Part shown: piece by piece, positions 1-6,853 of the stretch | Layout of the letters: every line of letters starts with the position of its first letter | How positions within the stretch are numbered: position 1 is the first letter of the stretch | Source of the DNA: Clostridium sp. UBA5530 | Lineage (GTDB): Bacteria > Bacillota > Clostridia > Clostridiales > Clostridiaceae | DNA length: 16,423 nt | NCBI GenBank assembly: GCA_002423705.1 | Contig: DINW01000025.1 | Location: forward strand, 41,338-57,760 | Direction of reading: 5' to 3' | Position numbers and translations under genes: made by a program | The notes under the pieces: generated by a model | Database searches by the model: none | Seen by the model: only the letters and a program-made list of their open reading frames with translations | What the model was told of the DNA's origin: nothing

Positions 1-21
1 CGATTCCCATCACCCGCTCCA
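1..21 (+). tRNA. 3' end of tRNA-Gly (partial, cut by window edge)
   Basis: The window opens inside a tRNA. Bases 1-5 are the end of the T-loop, 6-10 the 3' strand of the T-stem, and 11-17 (CACCCGC) the 3' acceptor strand. Then come a T discriminator and an encoded CCA at 19-21. The acceptor strand implies a GCGGGTG 5' end, which is typical of Firmicute tRNA-Gly, so glycine is the likely identity. The anticodon lies outside the window, so this is inferred from the acceptor stem. Confidence 0.8.
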
Positions 22-30
22 AAGAAATAG

Positions 31-72
31 AAGGACTTCCGATGCATAAAATTGGAGGTCTTTTTTGTTTTT
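31..72 (+). terminator. Intrinsic terminator after tRNA-Gly
   Basis: A 10-bp stem pairs 31-40 (AAGGACTTCC) with 54-63 (GGAGGTCTTT), including two G-T wobbles. A T-rich tract runs to about 72. It lies ten bases after the tRNA CCA end, as expected for the terminator of a tRNA unit. Confidence 0.85.
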
Positions 73-155
73 ATTAAGAAAAAGATAAATATTATATAAT
101 AAAATATATGAATTTAATGTAGCTCTTAAAAGGTGACTTATATCTTTAAAATAAA

Positions 156-180
156 TAATTTAATGTTTATCATTAAATTA
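156..180. repeat. Perfect 10-bp inverted repeat with 5-bp spacer
   Basis: TAATTTAATG (156-165) and CATTAAATTA (171-180) are exact reverse complements around TTTAT. The repeat ends four bases before the -35 element of the next operon. That suits an operator for a small dimeric repressor, perhaps the one encoded at 806-1024. The arms are almost pure AT, so DNA-level function is inference only. Confidence 0.45.
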
Positions 181-183
181 TAG

Positions 184-212
184 TTGTTATTCATATAATC
201 ATATGATATAAT
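184..212 (+). promoter_or_regulatory. Sigma-A type promoter of the DUF2975/HTH operon
   Basis: TTGTTA (184-189) and a perfect TATAAT (207-212) are separated by exactly 17 bp. The palindrome ATCATATGAT (198-207) lies inside the spacer and touches the -10, so a repressor bound there would block the polymerase. The start codon follows 38 bases after the -10. Confidence 0.7.
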
Positions 213-250
213 AATTTCATTAAATAACAAAACAAGGAAGGGGTTATCAT

Positions 251-793
251 ATGAATAGAATACAAGAAAAAATCCAGAAAAGCAGCAAAATAATGGCTAT
301 TATTTTAAAAGTATTAATTATTTCCCTTGTAGTTGGTATTTGTGTACCCATAGGTACTATTATTTGGATTTCTAAGGAATCTAATGTTAACATTGTCTCA
401 ATGAAGGGATTAGCTTTTTATTCATCTACAGGACAAATTTTAGGATCAACAGGTGAAGTTATTGCAGAAATGTGTACTATAATTGTATCGGCTATATTTG
501 TACTTTTTATTCTTATAACTGCATATGGAATGTTTAAATCTACAAGCAGGGATATTGGACCATTTAGTAAATCTAATGTTAAAAGACTTAAAAATATAGG
601 AATTACTTTACTAATTTATTCATTGGTTGTACCTATAGCTAGAGCAGGTTTTTATGATTCTTTTGCACCTGAAATTAATATTAAATCCTCTCCTAATATG
701 TCCTTTGTAGTAATTGCTTTGGTATTTTTCTTTATGGCAATAGTGTTTGGATATGGGGCTGAGTTGCAAAGACAATATGATGAAACACTTTAG
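251..793 (+). CDS. DUF2975-family integral membrane protein
   Basis: This 180-residue protein has four predicted hydrophobic helices at about residues 14-40, 70-95, 112-135 and 150-170. A basic loop after helix 2 contains SRDIGPFSKSNVKRLKNIG, and the tail is short and charged. This layout matches the DUF2975 family, whose members are often encoded directly before a small YozG-type Cro-like regulator, as here. The molecular function of the family is not known. An AAGGAAGGGG ribosome site lies 6-7 bases before the ATG. The stop codon overlaps the ribosome site of the next gene, so the two are probably translated from one mRNA. A membrane signal or stress protein paired with its regulator is inference; no catalytic motif is visible. 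Confidence 0.8.
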   Translation: MNRIQEKIQKSSKIMAIILKVLIISLVVGICVPIGTIIWISKESNVNIVSMKGLAFYSSTGQILGSTGEVIAEMCTIIVSAIFVLFILITAYGMFKSTSRDIGPFSKSNVKRLKNIGITLLIYSLVVPIARAGFYDSFAPEINIKSSPNMSFVVIALVFFFMAIVFGYGAELQRQYDETL

Positions 794-805
794 GAGGATT
801 ATATT

Positions 806-1024
806 ATGGCAATTATTTTAAGACTTGATCGCGTAATGGCTGATAGAAAAATATCATTAAATGATTTAGCTGAAAAAGTGGGAATTGCTAATGTGAACCT
901 TTCAAAAATAAAAACAGGAAAAATTAGTGCCATCCGATTTTCCACCTTAGAAGCTATTTGTGATGCTTTAGATTGTCAGCCTGGGGACATTTTAGAATTT
1001 AAAAAAGAAGATGTACCCAAATAA
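806..1024 (+). CDS. Small Cro/C1-type (XRE) helix-turn-helix regulator, YozG-like
   Basis: This 72-residue protein is essentially a single HTH_3/XRE domain. Helices around residues 5-13, 17-24 (SLNDLAEKVG), 28-37 (recognition helix, NVNLSKIKTG) and 46-54 (STLEAICDALD) end in the typical CQPGDILEF. It should bind DNA as a dimer. It is cotranscribed with the DUF2975 gene: AGGAGG (792-797) overlaps that gene's TAG stop and sits 8 bases before this ATG. Autoregulation through the palindromes at 156-212 is plausible but untested. The small size is normal for this family. Confidence 0.88.
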   Translation: MAIILRLDRVMADRKISLNDLAEKVGIANVNLSKIKTGKISAIRFSTLEAICDALDCQPGDILEFKKEDVPK

Positions 1025-1067
1025 CAAATATTATGAAGGAAAAAATTAAACAAATTTCAACATTAAT

Positions 1068-1096
1068 AAAGCATCCATGATAAATATGGATGCTTT
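1068..1096 (+). terminator. Stem-loop, probable terminator of the DUF2975/HTH operon
   Basis: AAAGCATCCAT (1068-1078) and ATGGATGCTTT (1086-1096) form a perfect 11-bp stem with a 7-base loop, 44 bases after the HTH stop codon. No T-run follows, so termination may be weak or the hairpin may protect the 3' end. Confidence 0.6.
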
Positions 1097-1104
1097 AAAG
1101 TTAT

Positions 1105-1221
1105 ATGAGGGAAAAAAGTAAAATTTACTGTAAGAAAAGGATTATCAGTGAATCATACTGGGGAGTAGACACAATTATTGAGTATATCAATAAGTACTTG
1201 ATAATCCTTTTGAAAAGATAG
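1105..1221 (+). other. Small or degenerate ORF of 38 codons
   Basis: An ATG at 1105 opens 38 codons reading MREKSKIYCKKRIISESYWG and ending in a hydrophobic stretch before TAG at 1219. There is no good ribosome site. Shifting frame near codon 31 allows a more protein-like continuation (LDNPFEKIVCKKYPHY, to a stop near 1248). This suggests the decayed end of a gene rather than an active one. I cannot name a parent family. Confidence 0.2.
1135..1211. repeat. 13-bp inverted repeat enclosing a second dyad
   Basis: AAAAGGATTATCA (1135-1147) and TGATAATCCTTTT (1199-1211) are exact reverse complements. Inside them, TTATTGA (1175-1181) and TCAATAA (1187-1193) form a second perfect dyad. The RNA could fold as a long stem with an internal hairpin. 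No transposase or flanking target duplication is seen. Confidence 0.5.
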
Positions 1222-1239
1222 TTTGTAAAAAATATCCGC

Positions 1240-1268
1240 ATTATTAGATATTTTGTCTATCTAATAAT
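1240..1268. repeat. 11-bp perfect inverted repeat upstream of the LUD gene
   Basis: Bases 1240-1250 (ATTATTAGATA) and 1258-1268 (TATCTAATAAT) are exact reverse complements around a 7-base loop. It lies about 50 bp before the -35 of the next gene. It could be an operator or an RNA hairpin; there is no adjacent T-run. Confidence 0.45.
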
Positions 1269-1320
1269 ATATACGAGTTTAGTGTCGAAAGGTGACTGGA
1301 ATTTAAAAAAATATAGATGA

Positions 1321-1349
1321 TTAATAAAACAATATATAAATGATATAAT
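1321..1349 (+). promoter_or_regulatory. Extended -10 promoter for the LUD gene
   Basis: TGATATAAT (1341-1349) is a perfect extended -10 (TGnTATAAT). A weak -35, TTAATA (1321-1326), lies 17 bp upstream. The start codon is 47 bases downstream of the -10. Confidence 0.6.
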
Positions 1350-1395
1350 TATGAATAGATAGATTTAATTGTAAAGAGTAAGGAGGATGTAGAAA

Positions 1396-2037
1396 ATGGA
1401 TAAAAATCTTGAATATATAATAAAGAAAAGAGTAGAGGCCCTGATAGAAGCTCTTAATAAAAACAATATGGAAGGATGTTTTGTACAAAACTCAAAGGAA
1501 CTTTTGGACAAGATATCTGAGTTATGCCCAAAGGGACAAGTAGTAGCAGCTGGAGGATCCGTATCATTAGAGGAAAGTGGAGTAATAAAGCTTTTAAAAA
1601 GTGGAGTATATGAATATTTAGATAGAAATAAAGAAGGTCTTACTATGGAAGAAAAGGAATATATCCAAAGAAAAGCATTCTTTGCAGATACCTTTTTTAC
1701 AGGAACTAATGCCATAACTGAAGAGGGATGGTTATACAATGTAGATGGTAATGGAAATAGAGTGGCAGCTATGATATATGGGCCTAAACAGGTTATAGTT
1801 GTAGTGGGAATAAATAAGATAGTAAAGGATGTTAAGGCAGCCATATATAGAGTAGAAAGCATAGCTACACCAGCTAACTGTTTAAGGCTAAAATTAGAGA
1901 CGCCTTGTGCAAAGGTAGGTTATTGTATGGATTGTTCTTCTAACTCTAGAATATGCAATGATTATACGTTAATAAAAAGGCAAAGGGTAAAGGGAAGAAT
2001 TAAGGTTATTATAGTCAATGAAAACTTAGGTTATTAA
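1396..2037 (+). CDS. Single-domain LUD protein (LutC/YkgG-like, DUF162)
   Basis: This 213-residue protein matches the LUD (lactate utilization, formerly DUF162) domain across its length. Visible family features are the glycine-rich GQVVAAGGSVSLEESG (about 47-62), FFADTFFTGTNAITEEGWL (about 95-113) and YGPKQVIVVVGINKIVKD (about 128-145). Canonical LutC works with the iron-sulfur proteins LutA and LutB in lactate oxidation, but neither is next to this gene. It is therefore probably one of the stand-alone clostridial LUD proteins, whose substrate is not established. The C-terminal region has five cysteines (162, 171, 177, 180, 187), with 171-187 arranged C-x5-C-x2-C-x6-C, a possible metal site. 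AGGAGG at 1381-1386 supports this start. The gene appears monocistronic. Confidence 0.85.
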   Translation: MDKNLEYIIKKRVEALIEALNKNNMEGCFVQNSKELLDKISELCPKGQVVAAGGSVSLEESGVIKLLKSGVYEYLDRNKEGLTMEEKEYIQRKAFFADTFFTGTNAITEEGWLYNVDGNGNRVAAMIYGPKQVIVVVGINKIVKDVKAAIYRVESIATPANCLRLKLETPCAKVGYCMDCSSNSRICNDYTLIKRQRVKGRIKVIIVNENLGY

Positions 2038-2290
2038 AATAAGATAAAAAAATTTTTATACTGAGAAATGTATAAATATCAATGAAACAAATAAAAAACA
2101 TTAAGAAAACTAATCACAAAGTGATAAAAGTGATAACTATTTATAATAAAATCCAGACTTAATGAAATTTAGGTTATTTAATAGAGATCATATGAATAAA
2201 TATGCATAAGGCTAGGCACTTCAAGGCTTAGCAAAAATATTATATAATAGTTAAGGTTGGGTAAATTTCAAATTATATAGGGGGGATTCT
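2038..2290 (+). promoter_or_regulatory. Intergenic region with candidate promoter of the YitT pair
   Basis: This AT-rich stretch has no gene. A perfect TATAAT at 2243-2248 has a weak -35 (TTCAAG, 2220-2225) at 17 bp. The -35 lies in a compact dyad, GCTAGGC (2211-2217) with GCTTAGC (2226-2232), which also contains the direct repeat AAGGCTAG/AAGGCTTAG (2208, 2223). Farther upstream ATCAC (2113-2117) pairs with GTGAT (2121-2125), and GTGATAA recurs at 2130. No strong terminator of the LUD gene is visible. Confidence 0.45.
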
Positions 2291-3142
2291 ATGAAAAAGG
2301 TTAAAGATTATATAATAATTACCTTTGGAGTAATATTAGTGTCTGTAGCACTAAACTTTTTAGTTATGCCTAATAATGTTGCTGCTGGGGGCGTAAATGG
2401 TGCGGCTATGGTAATAAATTATTATATTCCTAGTGTTCCAGTTGGAGCATTGATGATGGTATTTAACATAGCATTATTTTTATTAGCATTTGTATTGATT
2501 GGTAGTAGCTTTGGTGCTAAAACAATATATGCTAGCTTCTTATTGTCTGGAGCTATATGGGTTCTTGAAAAAATATGTCCAGTGACTCAATCACTAACAG
2601 GTGATGTACTTTTAGAGTTGATTTTTGGTATAATACTACAGGCAATAGGTATGGCTATTATTTTTAATGCCAATGCATCTACAGGTGGAACAGATATAAT
2701 TGCTAAAATACTGAATAAGTATTTTCATATAAATCTAGGCAAGGGAGTTTTGCTATCAGACTTGGTAGTTGTAACTGCTGCTATGTTTACCTTTGGACTT
2801 AAAGAGGGTATGTATGCACTATTTGTAATAATATTAAATGGATTTGCCATAGATAAGGTAATTGAGGGTTTTAATGCATGCAAGGAAGTAAGAATTATAA
2901 GTGAGAAGCAGGAAGAAATAAAGAAGTTTATTTTAGAAGAACTAGGGAGAGGTGCCACTATATATCAAGCAAGGGGAGCATTTAGTGAAGCAACGGTAGA
3001 TGTACTATGGACTATAGTAGACACTAAAGAATTAATTAAAATTAAGAGTTATATGAAGCAAATAGATCCCTATGCCTTTGTGAGTGTAACAGAAGTTTAT
3101 GAAACATTAGGAGAAGGATTCAATAATATATTGCAACCATAA
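2291..3142 (+). CDS. YitT family membrane protein (first of tandem pair)
   Basis: This 283-residue protein is of usual length for the YitT family. The N-terminal about 195 residues carry five or so hydrophobic helices (DUF161/YitT_membrane), with family signatures MPNNVAAGGVNG and ASTGGTDIIAKILNKYFHIN. The C-terminal about 75 residues form a soluble DUF2179 domain ending VSVTEVYETLGEGF. Transport or signalling has been suggested for the family, but no substrate is established. A GGGGGGA ribosome site lies just before the ATG. The next gene starts 42 bp downstream and encodes a close paralogue, so the two are probably one operon arising from duplication. Confidence 0.9.
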   Translation: MKKVKDYIIITFGVILVSVALNFLVMPNNVAAGGVNGAAMVINYYIPSVPVGALMMVFNIALFLLAFVLIGSSFGAKTIYASFLLSGAIWVLEKICPVTQSLTGDVLLELIFGIILQAIGMAIIFNANASTGGTDIIAKILNKYFHINLGKGVLLSDLVVVTAAMFTFGLKEGMYALFVIILNGFAIDKVIEGFNACKEVRIISEKQEEIKKFILEELGRGATIYQARGAFSEATVDVLWTIVDTKELIKIKSYMKQIDPYAFVSVTEVYETLGEGFNNILQP

Positions 3143-3184
3143 TATATTTTTCATAAATAGGGATAATAAACTAAGGAGGAAGAA

Positions 3185-4033
3185 ATGATGAAAAAAACAA
3201 AGGATTATTTAGTAATAGTAATTGGAGTATTTATGGTAGCTTGTGGTGTATATTTCTTTATGATGCCAAACGATATAGCAGGAGGAGGCATAAGCGGCTT
3301 AGCTATAGTAATAAATAATTATTTTCCTATGATTCCTAGGGGGGGAATAATGTTTGTTATAGATATAGTCCTCTTTACTGTGGCATTCTTTGTTATAGGA
3401 CCTAGCTTTGGTGGTAAGACGGTATTTTCTAGCTTGTTATTATCAAGTACTATTTTTGTATTAGAAAATATATTTCCAATGGGTGGACCATTAACAGATG
3501 ACATATTTATAGAGATGCTATTTGGGATACTTCTTCAGGCCATAGGTATGGCAGTGATATTTAATAAAAACGCGTCTACAGGTGGAACTGATATAATAGC
3601 TAAGATATTAAACAAGTACTTTCATATAAATATGGGAAAAGGGGTGCTTTTAGCAGATTTAGTAGTGGTGCTTTTGGCACTAAATGCCTTTGGACTTAAG
3701 AAGGGATTATATGCATTATTTACAGTAATAGTTACAGGCCTTGCAATAGATAGAGCTATTGATGGATTTAATGCCCTTAAGGAGATAAAGATCATAAGTC
3801 CTAAAATACGCGAAATAGAAGAATTTATACTTAAAGACTTAGAAAGAGGATCAACCATTTATCATGCCACAGGGTCCTATAGTAAGAATTCTATAGAGGT
3901 TTTATGTACTGTAGTTGATAAAAAGGAGTTTATTAAAATTAGAAATTTCATAAAGGAAGTAGATCCAGAGGCCTTTGTTAGTGTAAGCGATATATATGAG
4001 ACTTTAGGGGAAGGCTTTCAAAAGATCGGATAA
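3185..4033 (+). CDS. YitT family membrane protein (second of tandem pair)
   Basis: This 282-residue paralogue of the preceding protein has the same architecture: membrane helices in the first about 195 residues, then a DUF2179 domain. The block from ASTGGTDIIAKILNKYFHIN through the glycine-lysine-glycine loop is nearly identical in both copies, whereas the loops and the C-terminal domain differ more. Two ATG codons lie in tandem at 3185 and 3188. AGGAGG (3174-3179) is 5 and 8 bases away respectively. The second gives a better spacing and aligns with the paralogue's MKK start, so translation may begin at 3188. A bidirectional terminator follows within a few bases of the stop. Function is unknown beyond the family; the two may form a heteromeric membrane protein or differ in ligand. 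Confidence 0.9.
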   Translation: MMKKTKDYLVIVIGVFMVACGVYFFMMPNDIAGGGISGLAIVINNYFPMIPRGGIMFVIDIVLFTVAFFVIGPSFGGKTVFSSLLLSSTIFVLENIFPMGGPLTDDIFIEMLFGILLQAIGMAVIFNKNASTGGTDIIAKILNKYFHINMGKGVLLADLVVVLLALNAFGLKKGLYALFTVIVTGLAIDRAIDGFNALKEIKIISPKIREIEEFILKDLERGSTIYHATGSYSKNSIEVLCTVVDKKEFIKIRNFIKEVDPEAFVSVSDIYETLGEGFQKIG

Positions 4034-4035
4034 TA

Positions 4036-4068
4036 AAAAAAGGTTAGCAAATGATGCTAGCCTTTTTT
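4036..4068. terminator. Bidirectional terminator between convergent genes
   Basis: AAGGTTAGCA (4040-4049) and TGCTAGCCTT (4055-4064) form a 10-bp stem with one G-T pair. It is flanked by an A-run on the left and a T-run on the right, so it can act in both directions. It serves the YitT pair (+) and the lipoprotein (-). Confidence 0.9.
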
Positions 4069-4074
4069 GTAAAA

Positions 4075-5235
4075 TTAATCTACACCTGCAGCATTAACGC
4101 AGTTATCAATACTTAACTTTGCAGTTGGTATTCCTTTTTCAAGTATATCAGGGGTAAAACACTTAATGTCAAAAGAATCCTTTATCAAGGAAGCAGAAAA
4201 TATGAAAATATAGCCACTGTTAGGTAAGGAGGCAGCTGACAAACATCCCTCCATACTAGGATTTGGATTTAATTGTCCTACTAGCTTTCCAACTTTATTT
4301 TGTTGGACAAACTTAGAAAAATTTACTGCTGATGAACCCATAGAAGTTGATACTAAAATATAAATTTTGCCACTAAAATTTATTGGGTTTTTAGAAGCTA
4401 TATTGGATGTGGATTCAAGAAAGTAATCAAAACCAGGTAATGAGTCTTTAGGAACTGATGGAACACTCTTGGGATCTAACTGAGCAATGCGTTTTTTCTC
4501 TTTAATACTATCTATAAATGGACTTAAGTAATCTCCATCTCTATATAAACTATAGGTGGACCATTTCATCTCTTTTTTAAATAAGGTAGGTGCCAGATAC
4601 TTAATCCAGTATAAGTCGGATCCTTCAGAGGTGTTTCTCAAATCTATTAGTAATTTTGTGCTTTCAGTATTGGCAACAAAGTCTTTAATTTTTTTCATAT
4701 CATTTTCCGCATTATTTACATCAAACTTAGATATTTTTACATAATCTACATTGAAATTTTGTTTATAGGGGGTAACCTTGTCGGTTAATATATTTTCTGA
4801 GGTTTCAGAAATAGTACTGCCTTGAGTTAAGAAGTCTTCACTACTCTTGTACCTGGCCATAACTTTGTCATTTTGAAATTCTTTTCCCCAGAATTCATTA
4901 TTTTGAAATAGTGGTTTAATACGTGTATAATTTTTATTAGATACCATAAGAGTATTAGAATCATGTAAGGTTTGAAGCATGTTACTAAGAAGAACTCGAA
5001 AATCTTCATCGTTCTCTGTTTTTTTAACTCTATCTTTATAATCCTTTTGAAGTTGATCCCAATTAGAAGCTACATTGCTGGCAGATAGTGCAGGATGATT
5101 CTCAGAAACTATTTTGCACATGTATTGAAAATCTTCCAATTTTTCTTTTTTAGTTAACCCTTGTGATTTTCCGCAGCTGCATAAAACTAAGGATGATAGC
5201 AAAAATAAGGTTATAAGTTTCGTATTCCTTTTCAT
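4075..5235 (-). CDS. Lipoprotein with S41 (tail-specific) peptidase-like domain
   Basis: This 386-residue protein begins with a lipoprotein signal (hydrophobic 7-19, lipobox LCSC, lipidated Cys21), so it should be anchored outside the membrane. The mature part resembles S41 peptidases of the C-terminal processing/tricorn group. LLSNMLQTLHDSNTLMV corresponds to the LxDGHT region. KIYILVSTSMGSSAVNFSKF (about 289-308), followed by VGKLVGQ, corresponds to the strand-nucleophile-helix segment, with Ser302 as candidate nucleophile. TPDI near the C-terminus is also typical. I see no clear PDZ domain. The lysine expected after the nucleophile in Ser-Lys enzymes is absent, and DGHT is degraded to DSNT, so activity is uncertain. 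AAGAGGTG precedes the ATG. It is probably transcribed alone, since a terminator separates it from metQ. Confidence 0.72.
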   Translation of the reverse strand: MKRNTKLITLFLLSSLVLCSCGKSQGLTKKEKLEDFQYMCKIVSENHPALSASNVASNWDQLQKDYKDRVKKTENDEDFRVLLSNMLQTLHDSNTLMVSNKNYTRIKPLFQNNEFWGKEFQNDKVMARYKSSEDFLTQGSTISETSENILTDKVTPYKQNFNVDYVKISKFDVNNAENDMKKIKDFVANTESTKLLIDLRNTSEGSDLYWIKYLAPTLFKKEMKWSTYSLYRDGDYLSPFIDSIKEKKRIAQLDPKSVPSVPKDSLPGFDYFLESTSNIASKNPINFSGKIYILVSTSMGSSAVNFSKFVQQNKVGKLVGQLNPNPSMEGCLSAASLPNSGYIFIFSASLIKDSFDIKCFTPDILEKGIPTAKLSIDNCVNAAGVD

Positions 5236-5249
5236 ATTTCACCTCTTAA

Positions 5250-5331
5250 TTACATAAATTTGTAACTTACTTGTAATATATACGAAATTTATGAACTAAT
5301 AGTTACGGTGGTAATTAATAAATTTATGTAA
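5250..5331. repeat. 12-bp inverted repeat with nested dyad upstream of the lipoprotein gene
   Basis: TTACATAAATTT (5250-5261) and AAATTTATGTAA (5320-5331) are exact reverse complements. GTAACT (5262-5267) and AGTTAC (5301-5306) form a second, nested dyad. The unit fills almost all of the space between the lipoprotein start and the metQ terminator, so it probably contains this gene's promoter and may be an operator pair. No convincing -35/-10 pair could be chosen. Confidence 0.4.
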
Positions 5332-5343
5332 AATAATATCAAT

Positions 5344-5381
5344 AAAAACCAGCCCTAAACTGTAGTTTAAGGCTGGTTTTT
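5344..5381 (-). terminator. Terminator of the metNIQ operon
   Basis: AAAAACCAGCC (5344-5354) pairs with GGCTGGTTTTT (5371-5381). After one mismatch, TAAAC (5356-5360) pairs with GTTTA (5365-5369). It begins one base after the metQ stop codon. The A and T flanks make it potentially bidirectional. Confidence 0.92.
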
Positions 5382-5382
5382 C

Positions 5383-6177
5383 CTAAAAGGCAGGCACAAT
5401 GCTACCATTATACTTTTCTTCAATAAATTTTTTAACCTCATCTGAATTTAAGGCTTTTGACAAGGCTTTAATCTTTTCAGAGTTTTTGTCATCCTTTCTA
5501 ACGGCTAAAATATTAGAATAGGGAGAATCTTTAGTTTCTATAAGTAATGCATCTTTAGTGGGAACTAATTGGGCAGCTAAAGCATAGTTAGTATTTATTA
5601 CTGCACCATCTATATCTACAAGGATTCTAGGAAGCTGAGCTGCATCGATCTCTGTTATCTTAAGATTTTTAGGATTTTCAGTAATATCAATTACAGTTAC
5701 TAAATCACCTTCCTTAACTTTTATAAGTCCACTAGATTCAAGAAGTCTTAATGCTCTTGCTTCATTAGTAGGGTCGTTGGGTATAGCAATTTTAGCGCCA
5801 TCCTTAAGATCTTTTATATTAGTTATTTTCTTAGAGTAAAAGCCTAATGGCTCTAGATGGACTTTAACAGTATAGTCAAGATCATATTTTTTCTCCTTAT
5901 TTTGACTATCTAAGAATGGAACATGCTGAAAGAAATTAGCATCAAGTTCTTTATTAGCTAAAGCAGCATTGGGAAGCTGATAATCTGTAAATTCTACAAT
6001 TTCTAATTTAAATCCATCCTTTTCCAAGATGGGAGCAATTTTTTCTAAAATTTCTTTATGAGGTACAGGGGTTGCACCAACTTTTATAATTTTATCAGAG
6101 CTAGAGTCCTTTCCACCACAACCAACTATAGCTAGGGCAAGTATAAATGATAATGCAAGGGATAATATTTTTTTCAT
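5383..6177 (-). CDS. metQ: Methionine ABC transporter substrate-binding lipoprotein MetQ
   Basis: This 264-residue NlpA/MetQ family lipoprotein binds methionine outside the cell and delivers it to MetNI. The signal peptide ends in the lipobox IVGC, with Cys20 the lipidated residue. Family landmarks are KVGATPVPHKEILEKIAPIL, LDANFFQHVPFLDSQNKEK, GFYSKKI, AIPNDPTNEARALRLLESSG and NTNYALAAQL. Length is normal. AAGGAGG lies 7 bases before the ATG. It is the last gene of metN-metI-metQ, 19 bp after metI, and ends at a strong terminator. Control by the SAM riboswitch upstream of metN supports L-methionine, perhaps with D-methionine or methionine sulfoxide, as the ligand. Confidence 0.95.
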   Translation of the reverse strand: MKKILSLALSFILALAIVGCGGKDSSSDKIIKVGATPVPHKEILEKIAPILEKDGFKLEIVEFTDYQLPNAALANKELDANFFQHVPFLDSQNKEKKYDLDYTVKVHLEPLGFYSKKITNIKDLKDGAKIAIPNDPTNEARALRLLESSGLIKVKEGDLVTVIDITENPKNLKITEIDAAQLPRILVDIDGAVINTNYALAAQLVPTKDALLIETKDSPYSNILAVRKDDKNSEKIKALSKALNSDEVKKFIEEKYNGSIVPAF

Positions 6178-6196
6178 TTTAAAATCCTCCTTAAAA

Positions 6197-6850
6197 TTAT
6201 TTTGTTAGATGTTTATAAAATATATTTCCTATGGATTGGAAAAGTTGAACAACTAAAATCAAAAGTATAACAGTATAAATCATCACATCAGTTTGATATC
6301 TATAATAACCATATTTCATAGCTACATCTCCTAAACCGCCACCGCCGATGGTTCCCGCCATGGCAGAGTAACCAACAATGCTTATTATGGTAAGGGTTAT
6401 TCCTTGTACTATGGAAGGTAATGCTTCTTTAAGCATGACCTTAAAAATTATTTGATAAGTACTGCAGCCAAAGGATTTAGCAGCTTCTATAACCCCAGAA
6501 TCAACTTCCATAAGAGCATTTTCTATAACTCTTGTAGCAAAAGGAGCAGCACCTATACTTAAAGGAACTATGGCCGCTGCAGTACCAATGCTTGTACCAA
6601 CTATAAATCTAGTCACAGGAATTATAGCAATCATCAGTATAAGAAAAGGAAATGATCTTAAAATATTTACTATAAAATCTAATACCATATAGATAGGTTT
6701 ATTAGGATGTAGACCTTTAGGGTTAGTTATTACTAAAATTATAGCGGGAACAAAACCTAAGATTATTGCATATATGGTAGACTGAATAACCATAGATAAT
6801 GTATAGCCCAAAGCTGGGAATAGTACTTTAACAAAGATTTCTTGAAACAT
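6197..6850 (-). CDS. metI: Methionine ABC transporter permease MetI
   Basis: This 217-residue inner-membrane permease of the BPD_transp_1 fold has about five hydrophobic helices. The EAA coupling loop is clear (EVDSGVIEAAKSFGCSTYQI, about 138-157). The family signatures RSFPFLILMIAIIPVTR and GGGGLGDVAMKYGYYRYQTD are also present. It forms the transmembrane path and docks on MetN. Only three bases separate its ATG from the metN stop, and its ribosome site (GGAGGTG) lies inside the end of metN, so translation of the two is probably coupled. Confidence 0.95.
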   Translation of the reverse strand: MFQEIFVKVLFPALGYTLSMVIQSTIYAIILGFVPAIILVITNPKGLHPNKPIYMVLDFIVNILRSFPFLILMIAIIPVTRFIVGTSIGTAAAIVPLSIGAAPFATRVIENALMEVDSGVIEAAKSFGCSTYQIIFKVMLKEALPSIVQGITLTIISIVGYSAMAGTIGGGGLGDVAMKYGYYRYQTDVMIYTVILLILVVQLFQSIGNIFYKHLTK

Positions 6851-6853
6851 AAT

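Noticed and set aside
129..1297. The 10-mer AAAGGTGACT repeated at 129-138 and 1288-1297
   Set aside because: A near match also occurs inside the T-box at about 8426. The flanks do not agree, so a common site is not supported.
1365..1862. Minus-strand 165-codon open frame over the LUD gene
   Set aside because: It is antisense to a clear family member with a good ribosome site, and its translation is low-complexity Ser/Pro/Leu-rich.
2027..2178. TTAGGTTATT repeated at 2027-2036 and 2169-2178 as possible insertion-site duplication
   Set aside because: No terminal inverted repeats or coding remnant lie between the copies; 10 AT-rich bases can recur by chance.
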